Shown here: piece after piece, positions 30,131 to 45,100 of the stretch
Layout: each line of letters begins with the position of its first letter
How positions within the stretch are numbered: position 1 is the first letter of the stretch
DNA from: Verrucomicrobiota bacterium
GTDB taxonomy: Bacteria > Verrucomicrobiota > Lentisphaeria > JABSQK01 > JAJFLO01
Length of the DNA stretch: 59,432 nt
Direction of reading: 5' to 3'
Assembly (NCBI GenBank): GCA_021772675.1
Contig: JAJFLO010000399.1
Span: 1-59,432, forward strand
Notes under the pieces: model-generated
What the model was told of the DNA's origin: nothing
Seen by the model: the letters and a program-made list of their open reading frames with translations, nothing else
Database searches by the model: none
Program-made: the position numbers and the translations under genes

Positions 30131-33100
30131 CAGTTTCGGGAATCCACTGAACTTGAGATACCTCCGACTGTTCAAGAGGGTATCCAGGCAACGTCTTCCA
30201 CTGAACAGACTACGATCGCCATTATCGGAATGAGTGGGCGATTTGCTCAATCGGAAACCTTAAACGATTTCTGGGAGCATTTATCTAAAGGCACGGATTT
30301 GGTAAAAGAGGTATCCAGATGGGATCTTTCAACGCTTTGTTCAAATACAACCAAAAATGGAAATAACTATTGCTGTCGGGGAAGTTTTTTAGAAAGTATT
30401 GACCAGTTTGACCCTCTGTTTTTTAATATTTCTCCATCTGAAGCAACCTACATGGATCCCCAACAACGTCTTTTTTTAGAGGAATCCTGGAAAGCGTTGG
30501 AAGATGCGGGCTACGCAGGGGAGAATGTTGAGGGGAAACGTTGTGGTGTTTACGTGGGATGTGCACCGGGTGATTATTCAAAACTATTTTCTAAAAAACC
30601 ACCGGCACAAGCGTTCTGGGGAAATGCGGGTTCAGTCATTCCCTCCCGAATTGCTTATTATTTGAATCTTCAAGGGCCTACAGTAGCAGTGGATACGGCC
30701 TGCTCCAGTTCCTTGGTTGCCATTCATTTGGCTTGCCAGAGTTTGTGGTTGAATGAGACTGAAATGGCTTTGGCTGGAGGTGTGTTTATTCAATCCACAT
30801 CTGAATTTTATTTGTCAGCTAATGAAGGGGGAATGCTTTCACCAACAGGCCGGTGCCATACTTTTGACGAAAAAGCGGATGGCTTTGTTCCTGGAGAAGG
30901 CCTGGGGGTTATCGTTTTAAAACGACTCGACAATGCCGTTTCTGACGGTGATCATATTTATGCCGTGATTCGAGGCAGTGGGATCAACCAGGATGGAGCT
31001 ACGAATGGAATTACGGCACCCAGTGCCAAGTCACAGGAACGATTGGAAAAAGAGGTTTATGATCGTTTTCAGATTTCCCCTGAAAATATCCAAATGGTTG
31101 AGGCTCATGGCACGGGAACTAAATTGGGAGATCCGATTGAATATAGTGCGTTGAGTCGAACATTTCGCAAGTATACAGAAAAAGAATCCTATTGCGCCAT
31201 TGGATCCGTCAAAACAAATATTGGGCACCTGGCAACGGCGGCGGGTATTTCCGGAATGATTAAGATTTTATTATCATTAAAGCATAAAAAAATTCCCCCC
31301 TCGCTTCATTATAAATCTGGTAATCCCAACATCGCTTTTCAGAGGAGCCCATTCTATGTAAATACCCAGCTTCAAGATTGGGAGGTGGAAGAAAACGTTA
31401 AGCGTCAGGCCGCCATCAGTTCCTTCGGATTCAGTGGAACTAATGCACATATGGTGATTGAAGAGGCTCCGGTAACAGCGTGCAATCATCCGGAAAAACC
31501 GGGTTATTTGATTGTGCTTTCAGCCCGAACGTCTGAACAACTATATCACCAGGTTAAAAATATTTTAAAATTCTGTACAGAAGAAACCGAAATTGATCTT
31601 GGTAATACAAGCTATACTCTTTTGCTCGGAAGAAAACATTGGAATCATCGCCTGGCTTGTGTGGTCCGGAGCATAAAGGAACTAATCAGATCATTAGAAA
31701 AGTGGTTGGGCAAAGGAAAAGTCTCGCAAGTTTATACTTCCAACCTTGGGGAAGGGGAGATTCGAGAACAAGTCGCGTTACAGCGATTTGGAAATCAATG
31801 CATTGGAGAATGCAGGAAGACGGAAAATGCGGCCCAATATTTAGAACATCTATCTTCGATTGCAGATTTGTATATTCAAGGCTATCGTTTGGCTTATGAG
31901 GAGTTGTTTATCCACGGTTATATAAGAATTTCTCTGCCCTCGTATCCTTTTGCAAGAGAACATTATTGGGTGTCTGAATCCAGTAATCAGTTGTCAGTTG
32001 TCGGTAATCAGTTGTCGGTAATTATTCATCCCCTTTTGCATAAAAATACGTCCAATCTATCTGAACAACGTTTTAGCTCCACCTTCACTGGTAAGGAGTT
32101 TTTCCTGAAAGATCACAAAGTCAAAGGAGAAAAAATATTGCCTGGAATGGCTTATCTTGAGATGGCTCGGGAGGCCATCAAACAAGCTGCTGGAGAAGAT
32201 TCCAAAACCGGGCAGTACATTCAGCTCAAAAACGTGGTATGGACTCGACCGATTGCCGTAGGTGATCAGTCCGTTGAGGTTCATATTGGAATGGTCCCGG
32301 AAGAAAATGGAGAGATTGCTTTTGAAATCTACACAGATAAGCAAAATTCCGAAGGGCAGTCCTCTGTGCATAGTCAGGGGAGGGCGGTATTTGTTTCTTC
32401 CGAAGATGAACCCGTCTCGCTGAATCTTGCTGAATTACAGAAAAAACTCAATATAAACAGCTTCAGTCATAAAGACTGTTATGAAGCCTTAAAACGCATC
32501 GGGCTTGACTATGGTCCCGCTCATCAGGGGATTGATCAGGTTTACATTGGGGATAGTCAAGTGTTGGCGCATCTGACTCTGCCATCCTCCGTATTAGCGA
32601 CAAAAGGGCAATTCATCCTGCATCCCAGCCTGTTAGATTCTGCGGTTCAGGCCGCAATCGGACTTGGAGGCGAAGACATTCGTTTCATATCGAAAAGTAA
32701 GCCTGCACGCCCCTCTTTGCCGTTTGCGCTGGAAGAGCTTGAAATAGTGGATCGGTGCACGAAATCGATGTGGGTCTGGTTACGTTTCTCCGATAACTGT
32801 GTAGCATCAGATAAAGTACAGAGATTAGATATTGATTTGTGTGATGAAGAAGGGGAAGTTTGTGTAAAGATGCGAGGGTATTCTTCCAGATATATGGAAG
32901 CAGATGCCATTTTCCCCTTAATCAGGAACGATCATTCTTCAATCGAAGAACCTCAATTTACAACAACCTTCACTGGCGCAGAGTTTTTCTTGAGAGATCA
33001 TGGGATGACATTACCTGGAGTCGTCTATCTCGAAATGGCTCGCATGGCAGGAGAACTGGCCGGTGACAAAGAAGTGCTTGGTCTAAAGAATATTGTTTGG

Positions 33101-36100
33101 TCAAGTCCGATTGACGTAGATGAAAAAAAACAAAAAGTATCGATTCGCTTATGTCCTCAAAATGGCGGTTATCGTTATACGATTAGTACGTTACACGAAA
33201 CCGAAAATATGCAGGATGTCTTACACGCTCAGGGCCATTTGATTTCAGCGAAAAACAATGGAGAAATGAGGCCGGCTCCTCTTGATATTCAAAAAATCCA
33301 ATCTCGTTGTCATTCCATGATGGGCGTTGAAGATTTTGATCAACTGGTTTCGAAATCCATTCATGGGCCGAGTATGCTTGCTGTAGAATGTTTTCAGCAC
33401 AATGGAGATGAAGCTTTAGCAACGCTGAAACTTCCTGCTTGTGTTGAACAGGAATGTAAAAATTATATCCTTAATCCAAGTATAATGCATGGGGCTGTTC
33501 TTTCTGCTGTTGCCCTTTCCCTGATTCGAGATTCGAAAAATAAAAAGAATGTGTTTTTTCTACCCTTTGCCTTGTCGGAACTCCTGATTTATGAAAAAAT
33601 GCCTGATTTTGCTTATGTTCATGTAAGACAAAGCCCGCAACAGGATTCTAACGCAAAGGCTAGGCAATATGACATTGACCTTACTGATGGACAGGGGCGG
33701 GTTGCAATTTCTTTTAAAAAGTTAATGGCTCGTCCTCTTCAGGATGTGCAAAAGGAAAAAATTGTATATGCGATTCCGGACTGGCAAAGAAAAATTTTAC
33801 CGGAAGAGATGAAGTCTCCGCAAACAGAGGAACCCGTATTTCTTCTGGCATGTCCTGATCCGGAATTGCAGGCTGTCTTACGGCAACAATGGCCGCACTC
33901 GAAGATTGACACGCTGTTGTATTCAGGAGATCCGGATAAGGATCCGGCTGATGGAATACAAGCGAATTTTTTACAAGTTTTCAGGACGATTCAAACCCTT
34001 ATCAAAGAAAAAACAGAACATATCCAACCTCTGGTTATCCTTACGTCAGGAGACGAAGAGAATTATATTCATGGGATATTTTCCGGATTATTCGAAACAG
34101 CCAGGCTGGAAAACCCGAAGATAGCGGCAAAAGTTGTTCGCTATACTTACAGAGACTATCAGGACATTCAGCCTCTGATAAGATTTTTGGGAGAAGAGAT
34201 TAAAGATTTCGGCGGAGATGTTGACGTTCTCTATGCACCTGAAAAATCGAGGGAAGTCAAAAAACTAAGAGAAATTGATTTATCATTCAGAAAGAAGGAG
34301 GGAACTGAGCTTCAAGCGGGAGATGTACTCTGGATTACAGGCGGCCTGGGCGGTTTGGGGCAGATTTTTACAAAACATTTTGGAATAACAAAAAAGGTAA
34401 AAATTATTCTGAGCGGTCGTTCTTTCCTCGATAAATCTAAACGAAAAATTCTTGAGCAATTTCAGGCAAATGGAATGGAGGTTGTTTATTGGCCATGTGA
34501 TATCTCTGATAAAGAAGCGGTCAAATCTCTGGTGCGGAAAATCGAGAAAGAATATGGAAAATTAAATGGTATTTTTCATAGTGCAGGTATTATTGAGGAT
34601 GCTTATATCGTCAAAAAAACAACCGAGGAAATTCAACATGTTTTGCGTCCCAAAATCACTGGCATTTTAGCAATTCATGAAGCGACCAAAAACATAAAGC
34701 TGGAATTTATTGTTTTATTTTCCAGTATTTCCGCATTTGGCAGCCCTGGTCAGGCGGACTATTCAGGGGCAAACTCATTTTTAGATGCGTTTTCGTATGA
34801 TCGAAATCAATGGGTAAAACAAGGACGATGTTTTGGCAAAACCCTTTCGCTGAACTGGCCCTTATGGAAAGAGGGTGGAATGACGCTTGATTTACAAACT
34901 GAGTCGCTCATGAAGCAAAATACTGGTATGACCGCATTAGCTACTCGAACCGGGATTGAGACTTTGGTGTTGGCCCTGAAGGGGAACTATGAACACGTCT
35001 TCGTCGCCCCGGGAAATCCTAAAATAATTCGAGAAAAAGTTTTCCAAATTCAGGAATCTCCGCAAGTTGCTAGTCAAGCTGAACCGTTGGATAAAGCGAT
35101 TAAAGTTAACGGGAATTGTGAAGATGAAGCCATTATTGAATCGACGTATAAAGAGCTTGTTCATTGGGTTTCAAATCTGCAAAAAATTGCATCCGAAAAG
35201 ATTTCTTTAGAAGCGGATTTGATAAAATACGGATTTGACTCCATCGGCTTTACAGAATTTGCAAACCGCTTGAACACGGTGTATGGCCTTGAGTTGATGC
35301 CTACGGTATTTTTTGAGCATTCTAACTTGCAATCTCTGGGTAGATATTTGGCGAATAATCATTGGGAATCTTTATTGAAAAAGCATGGTCGAGCACAAAA
35401 TAATCCTGTTTTAGTCCAGCATTCAGCCATTATTAAACAGTCGCATACCGAGCATCAAACCCACCCAGGAGTAATCGGACGAAAACATCTCCCCCGTTTT
35501 CAAAATAGCCGTCATTACTTTGAGGACAATAAAGATGAACCGATAGCCATTATTGGAGCAAGTGGACAATTTCCGGGCTGTAAAAACTTAGAGGAGTTTT
35601 GGAGGCACCTGGAAGCCGAGAAGGATCTTATCAGCGAGATCCCGAAAGATCGTTGGGATTGGCGGGAGTATTATGGCGACCCGTATCAGGAAAAAGGTAA
35701 AACAAAAATTAAAGAGGGTGGCTTCTTAGCCAATGTTGATCAATTTGATCCGTTATTTTTTGGGATTTCTCCACATGAAGCAGAATTAATGGATCCGCAA
35801 TTGCGTCTTATGTTGGAAACCGTTTGGCAGACCGTTGAGGATGCAGGATATCAAGCAAGCGCTTTGCATGGAAGCAAGACAGGCGTATTTGTCGGGGTCT
35901 CGACAAGTGATTATAAAGATTTATACCAGGACATGACGCTGGAAATGGACGTCGGCCCGTCAAATTATCATTTTATGATTGCCAACCGTATTTCTTATTT
36001 ATTGGATTTTCGTGGTCCCAGCGAGGCGATTGATACGGCTTGCTCAAGTTCATTAGTTGCGCTTCATCGCGCTATTGAAAGTATTCATCAAAAAAGTTCG

Positions 36101-39100
36101 GAGATGGCGATTGTTGGCGGTGTCAATGTCATGGTCAGTCCTCAAATTTTTGTCAGTGCCAGTCAAGCAGGTATATTAAGTGGAGACGGACGCTGCAAGA
36201 CCTTTGATAAGCAGGCTGATGGGTACGGCCGAGGAGAAGGAGTCGGCGCACTTTTCTTAAAACCCTTGTCAAAAGCGATTAAAGATGGGGATCATATTTA
36301 TACGCTCATCTCAGGTTCTAATGAAAATCATGGAGGCAGAGCCACATCGCCGACCGCTCCGAATCCCATCGCTGAACAGGAGCTATTGATTGGAGCCTAC
36401 TCAAAAGCAGGGATTGATCCGAGTACCGTGAGTTATATTGAAGCACATGGAACGGGCACGGAACTGGGCGATCCGATTGAGGTGAATGGACTCAAGGGAG
36501 CTTTTGCTGAACTGTACAAACAACAAGGGCTGCACATGTGTACAGAACCTCATTGTGGTCTTGGGTCTGTGAAAACTAATATTGGCCACTTAGAGGCCGC
36601 AGCGGGGATTTCAGGGGTTATTAAGGTGTTGTTGATGATGCAGCACCATAAAATTCCCGGCAACATACATTTAAAAGAGCAGAATCCTTATTTGCAATTG
36701 GAGGGCAGTCCTTTTTACCTTGTGCAAGAAACCAGAGAATGGGAGAGTATTCTGGATGAAAATGGTCATGCAATGCCCCGGCGAGCCGGCGTAAGCAGTT
36801 TTGGGGTTGGCGGAGCAAATGCTCATGTGATTTTAGAGGAATACCTGGAAAAGAGTTCAGGGGGAAGAGTTCAGAGTTCAGAATCAGGAAAAGGGAAATC
36901 CGCTTTGATCGTGTTGTCTGCCAAGAACGAAGAACGACTGAAAGAATATGCCAGAAAACTCCTGAAGTACGTTTCCCGACACCTGACACCTGACACCTCG
37001 CTCCTTTCTGATCACTCTACTCAAACAACTGATAACTGTTCACTTTTCACTACTGACTTGTTCGACCTCGCTTACACACTGCAGGTCGGTCGTGAGGCGA
37101 TGGAAGAGCGCTTGGGGCTCATTGTCAACTCTATTGAGGAACTTGAGGAGAAGCTGAACAAATTTTTGGAAAATCATGATGATGTGGAAGACCTCTACCG
37201 GGGTCAGGTCAAACGAGACAAAGATAGCTTAGCAGTTTTTGCCGCCGATGAAGACATGGCCAATACAACTGAGGCCTGGATGGCAAAAGGAAAGCATAAC
37301 AAGCTGTTGAATCTTTGGGTAAAAGGTTTGATCGTTGATTGGGATAAATTATATGGAGACCGTAAGCCGCGGCGGATCAGTGTTCCCACCTATCCTTTCG
37401 CTCGAGAGCGCTATTGGGTGGAATCACAGGATTCAAAGGGAAGCGGCACGGTAAGTTCGGGCAACTTAAGCGTAACAGTAAGAAAATCGTCCTCCCGTGT
37501 ACCGGAAGGAGAGCTTTCAGAGAAATATGACGTGATTGGAAACTTATTGCTCAAACCGGTTTGGCTAGAAAGCCCTGTTGATCCGAATCAAATAGCTACG
37601 GAATATACAGAACATCGCGTTTTCTTGTGTGGGCTAAATCAAAACAGACAATCAATGCAAGATCGTGGTTCTCAAATATCATTTATTGATCTTAAATCAG
37701 ATCAACGGGCAATAGAGAAACGTTTTGCGGACTATGCATTAGGATTGTTTGCAATAATTCAGAAGATTCTTCAAGAAAAACCTAAGGGCAAGTCGTTGTT
37801 GCAGGTTCTTATTCCGACAGAAGGCCCCGAACAGGTTTTCTCCGGTCTATCCGGTCTTTTGAAAACGGCCCGATTAGAAAATCCAGGAATATTAGGGCAA
37901 CTCATTGCGGTGCAGAAAAATGAGAGAACACAGGATCTGTTAGCGATACTGCAAGAGAACCGTAAAACTCCTGAGGATCAGTATATTCGTTATGAAGGAA
38001 ATAAACGTTTGATCAGCTCTTTTGAACAATTGCCCATTTCTGAATTAAGAAACGACACTCCCTGGAAGGATGGCGGAGTCTATCTAATCACGGGTGGAAT
38101 TGGAGGATTAGGTCTGATTTTTGCTAAGGAAATGGTGGGGAAAATCAAAAATATAAAACTGATCCTTACGGGTCGTTCAGAATTGAGTGATAAGAAAAAA
38201 GCCATACTTAAAAAAATCGAACATGCCGCGGCATTAATTGAATACCGAACCGTGGATGTTTCAGATAAGGCGTCAGTTGATACTCTCATTCAGGGGATTG
38301 TAAAGGATTTTGGTGAGCTAAATGGAATTATCCATAGTGCGGGAGTGATCAAAGATAACTTTATTCTAAAAAAGAATAGCCAAGAGTTTGCCCACGTACT
38401 TGCTCCAAAGGTTCAGGGGGTTATGAACCTGGACCAGGCTACAAAAGACCTGGATCACTTAGACTTTTTTGTTTTGTTTTCCTCAGGTTCCGGAGCAATG
38501 GGAAATGCCGGACAAGCGGATTATTCAACCGCTAACGCATTTATGGATGCGTTTGCGACGTATCGCCATTCTCTGTGTCTGTCAAGGAAGCGGAGTGGTC
38601 GAACTCTTTCGATTAATTGGCCATTGTGGAGAGATGGTGGTATGGGCGTCGATGAAGCAAACCAGAAAATGATGGAAGATGAACTGGGTATTACAGCAAT
38701 GGAGACGGCTTCAGGCATTACCGCGTTTTACCAGGGGTTGTCATCGAAGGAACCTCAAGTGATGGTGTTAGAAGGTTATTTAGAAAAAATGAAATCGCAT
38801 GTGCTTGCGAACCCATCAGTGAAGAAGGCCTTTTTTGAAATGCCATCGATTTCTCGGGTTAACTCTGAATTCCTCAAGGAAAAAACGCTGTACCAGCTTA
38901 AAGTGATTTTAGGGAAAGTAACGAAACTGTCTCCCTCTAAGATTGACCCGGAGGAGTCTCTGGAAAGCTACGGAATCGATTCGATGATGATTACTCGACT
39001 CAATCAAAAACTGGAAAACATATTTGGGAAAATATCCAAAACCCTATTTTATGAATATCAAACATTAGCTGGTGTCATTGATTATTTCCTTGCGCAGTAC

Positions 39101-42100
39101 CCTCAAGCTTGCGCTCAGTGGACAGGACTTGATGAATCCATCCCTGATACTTCAGAAACATCAGTATCTGAGTCTGTTGTGGTAGATAAATTCTCCGAGC
39201 TTGTTTCGCTAGAATCAAAGGATAGTCACAGCCGTGAATTTTCAGAGGACACGAGTGAAAATAGGATTCAAGAACCGATTGCAATCATCGGCATAAGCGG
39301 ACGTTATCCCCAAGCGAAGAACTTAGACGAATATTGGGAGAATTTGAAATCCGGCAAGGATTGTATTATGGAGATCCCGCGGGACCGTTGGGACTGGGAA
39401 AAATATTACGAGGAAGATTCAGGTCAAGCAAGCGTACTTAAAAAAAGCGCTAACAAGTGGGGTGGTTTTTTAGAAAATTGTTACGACTTTGATCCGTTAT
39501 TTTTCAATATACCCCCACGAGAAGCAGAATGCATTGATCCTCAGGAACGTATCTTTCTCGAAGAAGTCTGGAAGGCTTTAGAAGATGCCGGATATGCTCC
39601 TTCCCGTTTTCCTACCGAGCTGCGTCAAAAAACGGGCGTTTTTGCCGGAATAACAAAGCAAGGGTATAATTTGTATTCTTTAGAGGAAGCGGGTCAATTG
39701 CCGGCAACTTCATTTGCTTCGTTAGTCAATCGAGTGTCTTATCACCTGGATCTGCAAGGTCCCAGTATTCCGGTAGATACCATGTGTTCCTCCGCCTTGG
39801 TGGCGATACATCAGGCATGTGACTATCTTCGACATGGAAATGGTTCACTGGCGATTGCCGGTGCCGTGAATTTATATTTACATCCGCTAACCTACGTTGG
39901 GCTATCTATGGCTCAAGTCATTTCTACGACAAAAGATAGTGCGGCATTTGAAAAAGGAGGGAGTGGATTTGTCCCGGGAGAAGGGGTCGGCGCCGTCATT
40001 CTTAAACCCTATTCTTCAGCTATTCGAGATCAAGACTGTATTTATGCTCTGATTCGAGGAACCGCAGTTAATCATGGTGGAAAGACAAACAGCTATACAG
40101 TTCCCAACCCTAATCAGCAAGTCTCTGTGATTCAACAAGCTTTGGAGCACGATAACCTGGACCCTCGAAGCATTGGTTATATTGAATCTTCAGCAAATGG
40201 ATCTGAAATGGGAGATGCGATTGAAATGACCGCCTTAAGCCAAGTTTTTGCGAACCGTGCAGGGACGCAGGGAAATTATAAAATAGGCTCAGTGAAGCGC
40301 AATGCCGGGCACAGTGAAGCGGCCTCAGGAATGTCGCAACTAAGCAAAGTTATTCTCTCCTTAAAGCATAAAACGTTGGTACCCACACTGCTTAAGGGAG
40401 AACTCAATCCCAATATCCAATTCGATCAACTCCCATTTCAGCTGCAAAAAGACCTCTCCGAATGGACTCCCGTGATGGTCGATGGAATCAGCATGCCTAG
40501 ACGAGCGGGCATCACCAGCGTCGGGGCTGGAGGAGTCAATGCTCACATTATTGTGGAAGAATATATTCCGGAAGAAAAATCATCAGGTTTTCCAAAGAAT
40601 GACGCATCTCCTTTCCTATTCATCCTTTCCGCGAAAAATCAAAATCGATTAGAAGAATATGTAAAGGAATGGATTGCCTATTTTTCAATGAACCCGGACG
40701 CTGATTGTGAACGAATCACCTATACGCTTCAGGTTGGAAGAGAAGCAATGTCTTCTCGTATCGCTATTGTGAGTTTGAGTCAAAGTGATCTACTGAATCA
40801 ATTAAAGATATGGGCGAATGGTGAAGAAAATAACAAGACTTGTTTTTCGGGTGATGTCAAAACAAGACATGTGAAAATTGATGATGGAGTAGATCAGGCA
40901 CTGGAGACAAATAACGTGCACGAACTCGCGAAACGGTGGGTTCTTGGTCATGAAATTTCGTGGCAGAATTTAAATCTGGAAAACCAGTTATCCCGACTAT
41001 CAGGACTTCCCGTCTATCCGTTTATGAAAAAGCGATGTAAGATTCAAACCGGTCAAAGTAACGATTCATTGGAAGAGGAATGTCAGCTGGAGATACGCTC
41101 TCCGGAATACGAAAACAAAGCGGTTGAGTTTTACAGTTTATGGGCTGCAAAAAGCAATGGTGAATTGCAGCATGACTATTTAACCTTCTGTCCTTTCCCT
41201 GAAAAAATTCCAGGTATGTCCATATCACGATTTTTTCTAAATCCGAAAAAAGATCCGGAAATGGGCAAATTGGTGAAATTCCGGCAAATAGAGATGCGTC
41301 AGGTACTCTTCTGCAAGGAAGATTTTAGTCAAATTCAGTCTGTCCTTGATTTTGGATGCGGTCATGGCACCGATGTTATTCAAATAGCCAAGGTGTATCC
41401 ACATATTCAAACACATGGCTATACCATTACCCAGGATCAGGCAAATCTCGGGAATAAACGGATCGCGAAATGTAATCTCAGTCATCAAGTAAAAATCTTT
41501 CATAAAGACAGTTCAAAAGATAAGTTTCCAAGCCGCTACGATCTCGTTATTGGAATTGAGGTGAGTTTTCATATTAGGAATAAAGAGGGATTGTTTCAAA
41601 ATATATCGTCTTCTCTTAAGAAAAATGGTAGAATCCTTCTGATGGATTTCATCGTAAATTTGCGAGGAGCAATCATCGATCCGAATGTGGAGATCAGTAT
41701 TCCAACTCGGGAGGAATGGATTGATCTACTAGCACGACACCAACTGATTATCGATGAGATCATTGACGTTTCTCCGGAAATTGCAAATTTCCTTTATGAC
41801 CCGGAGTTTGAACAAAATATCAAAGACTTTCCCAAAGTGGCTCAAGACACTTACAGGAATTACGCCAATCAATCCATGGCTATTGATAAAGGCTGGATCA
41901 GTTATTGTTTGTTTAAACTTAGAAAAGAAGAACTCTTCAATCCTCAAGAATGTCGAGATTATAATGCCAATAAACTCTCGAATATGACACCGTATTCTGA
42001 GGCGTTACAGAACATGTTGAAAAAAGGACACATTCCCTATCCTGAAGCGGGTTTGACTGGGCAAAAAGAAATCTTGAAGCAAATTCCTAATCTGGATCAA

Positions 42101-45100
42101 GACAATCAAATAGATATACCTGAAAACCAGAAAACCCTTCTTGAGCGTCGGGCAAAAATAAAAGCAAATCTTCTGGAAATCTTTATCCAGGTCCTGGGCT
42201 TTGAAAAAGACGAAATCGATGCGTTAGAAACCTTTCAGGAATTGGGAATTACCTCCGTTAATGCGGTCGAGTTGTTAGAAAGAGTCAACGTGAAATTTGA
42301 TCTCAACTTACCCACCAGCATTGTGTTTGAATCCAACACCTTAGATTCATTCGCACACTATATTCAAAAATCGTTGCCTGAAATGTACTTTCAGCAAGCC
42401 AGCCACACCGACCTGAGGATTAAGGTGCCATCACGGTCTCTGGCTCCGGGGTATTCTGATTCGGAGGCAACGCATCATCATGTCCCTGAAAAGAATGAAA
42501 CCATTGCCATTGTCGGTCTTTCTTGTCGGTGTGCCGGAGCCAATGACCAAGATGAATTCTGGAAGCTGGTGAGCCAGGGGAAAGCCTGTATCGAGGAAGT
42601 AAAAAATAAACGTTGGCTTGATTTTTTCAGTTTGCATGCCACCAAACCGATGTTCATTCGCTACGGACAAATGGAGGGCCTTGAATATTTTGATCCTATG
42701 TTTTTTAACATTTCTCCAAAAGAAGCAGCATTGATGGATGTATCTCAACGTATTGTATTAGAAGAGAGTTATAACGCTCTGGAAGATGCGGGATATACTT
42801 CTGCCTGCTTAAAAGAACAGTCGGTTGGAACCTTTCTTGGTGTTACAGGAAATACACCCAGCGTTCAGGGGTTTTCTCATTTTTCGATGTTGGGTTCAGA
42901 AACCAGTATATTGTCCGCTCGGCTGGCCTATTTTTTAGATTTGAAAGGCCCGGCTTTGGCCATTAACACGGCGTGTTCATCCTCATTGGTCGCCATGGAT
43001 CTTGCGTGTCTGCAATTGAAGAGTCGGCAAGTCAATCTGGCCATTGCCGGTGGAATAACCATTTACAATGATCCGGGAGCGTTTATTTCCATGAATAATG
43101 CGGGGATGCTCTCTCCTACTGGAGAATGTCGTCCGTTTGATAACGAGGCAAACGGCATTGTGGTTGGTGACGGTGTCGGTATTGTGATTTTAAAACGATT
43201 ACACGACGCTAAGCGGGATCGGGATCGCATCTATGGCATTATCCGGGGTAGCGGCACCAATCAAGACGGGCAAACTTCTGGGATTACTGTCCCCAGTTTT
43301 CTATCACAAAGTCAATTGGAAGAATCGGTTTATAAGAAGAGTAAAATTGATGTTGAAGATATTCACTATGTCGAAGCTCACGGCACCGGGACGAAACTGG
43401 GAGATCCTGTCGAGATCCATGCTCTTACTGATAGTTTCCGAAAATTTACGGGGAAGAAAAACTTCTGCGCCCTTAGCGCACTAAAAGGAAATACCGGACA
43501 TACCACGGGAGCCGCCGGCGTGTTGGGCGTGATAAAAGTCCTATTAAGTATGAAATATCGTCAAATCCCTCCGTGCATCCACTTTTCCAAAGAGAATGAA
43601 AATATTGAATTCGGAGAAAGTCCTTTCTATGTCAACACGTCTCTAAAAGAATGGCAACCTGATGCCAGGGGATCTCGTTTAGCAGCAGTAAGTTCTTTTG
43701 GATTCAGCGGCACGAATGCTCACATGGTGCTGGAAGAATACGTGGAAAAAGGTTCAGGGTTCAGAGTTCAGGGTTCAGAGTTTGGAAAAGATAAACCTGC
43801 TTTGATTGTGCTGTCAGCAAAGAAACAGGATCGGTTAAAAGAATATGCCAGGAAACTCCTGAAGTACGTTTCCCGACACCTGACACCTGACACCTCGCTC
43901 CTTTTTGATCACTCTACTCAAGCAACTGATAACCGTTCACCGATAACTGATAACGGTTCACTGATAGCTGATCACTCTCCCCAAGTCACTGATCACTTAC
44001 AAGACCTCGCCTATACCCTTCAGGTTGGCCGGGAAGCAATGGAAGAGCGTTTAGGAATTATTGTCCATTCCATGCAGGAACTTGCAGAAAAACTGCACGC
44101 ATTTATTGCAGGAAACGACGAAGGTGACGACATTTATCTTGGCGGGGTTAAACGGAATAAAGATGCCATGGCTCTTCTTGCGGCGGATGATGATTTGCAA
44201 AAAACGTTGGAGGATTGGATAGATAAGAGAAAATACGGCAAGATTTTAAATCTTTGGATCAAAGGTTTGAACTTTGATTGGAATAAATTGTACGGGAAGA
44301 ATAAACCACAACGCATGAGCGCTCCCACTTATCCATTCGCCAGAGAGCGTTATGGCAATCGCCCACTGGATTCAAACGTATCGGGCGGAAGCAAACCAGA
44401 CCTGAAAAGTCACCTGCATCCATTGCTTCAGGAAAACACGTCTAATTTATCCGAACAACGCTTTACATCCCGGTTCACGGGTGAAGAGTTTTTCTTAAAA
44501 GAGAACCTGGTTAAAGGACAAAAAATACTGCCTGGAATGGCCTTTCTCGAAATGGCCCAACACGCTGTGCGAAGATCCCTCGGCAATATATCCAGCGCCC
44601 ATGATAACATTCAGCTCAATAACATGGTGTGGGCCGGACCCATTGCTGTGGCAAAACAACCTGTAGACGTTCATATTTCTATCGTTCCGGATGAGCATGG
44701 TGAGATTGCTTTTGAAATTTATACGGATAACCAAAATCCGGAGGACGAGTCCGTGATTCACAATCAGGGTACGGCTGTAATTTCTTCGTCTGCTGATAAC
44801 CTCACTTTAAATCTCACGGATTTGAGAAACAGACTCGATAAACCCAGTCTGAGCCATGACACGTGCTATGAATTCTTTAAAACCATCGGCATTAATTATA
44901 GTCCTGCACTACAGGGGCTTGAAACGGTTTACATTGGAGATCATGAAGTCTTGGCCAAGCTGACTTTACCTGCTTCGGTTTCAAAGACAAAGGACCAATT
45001 TACGCTTCATCCAAGCCTGCTGGATGCCGCTTTTCAGGCCTCAATTGGAATTGGTTGCGGAGCCGGGGGCATTTGCTTTACAGCAGACGGTAAGCACTCA

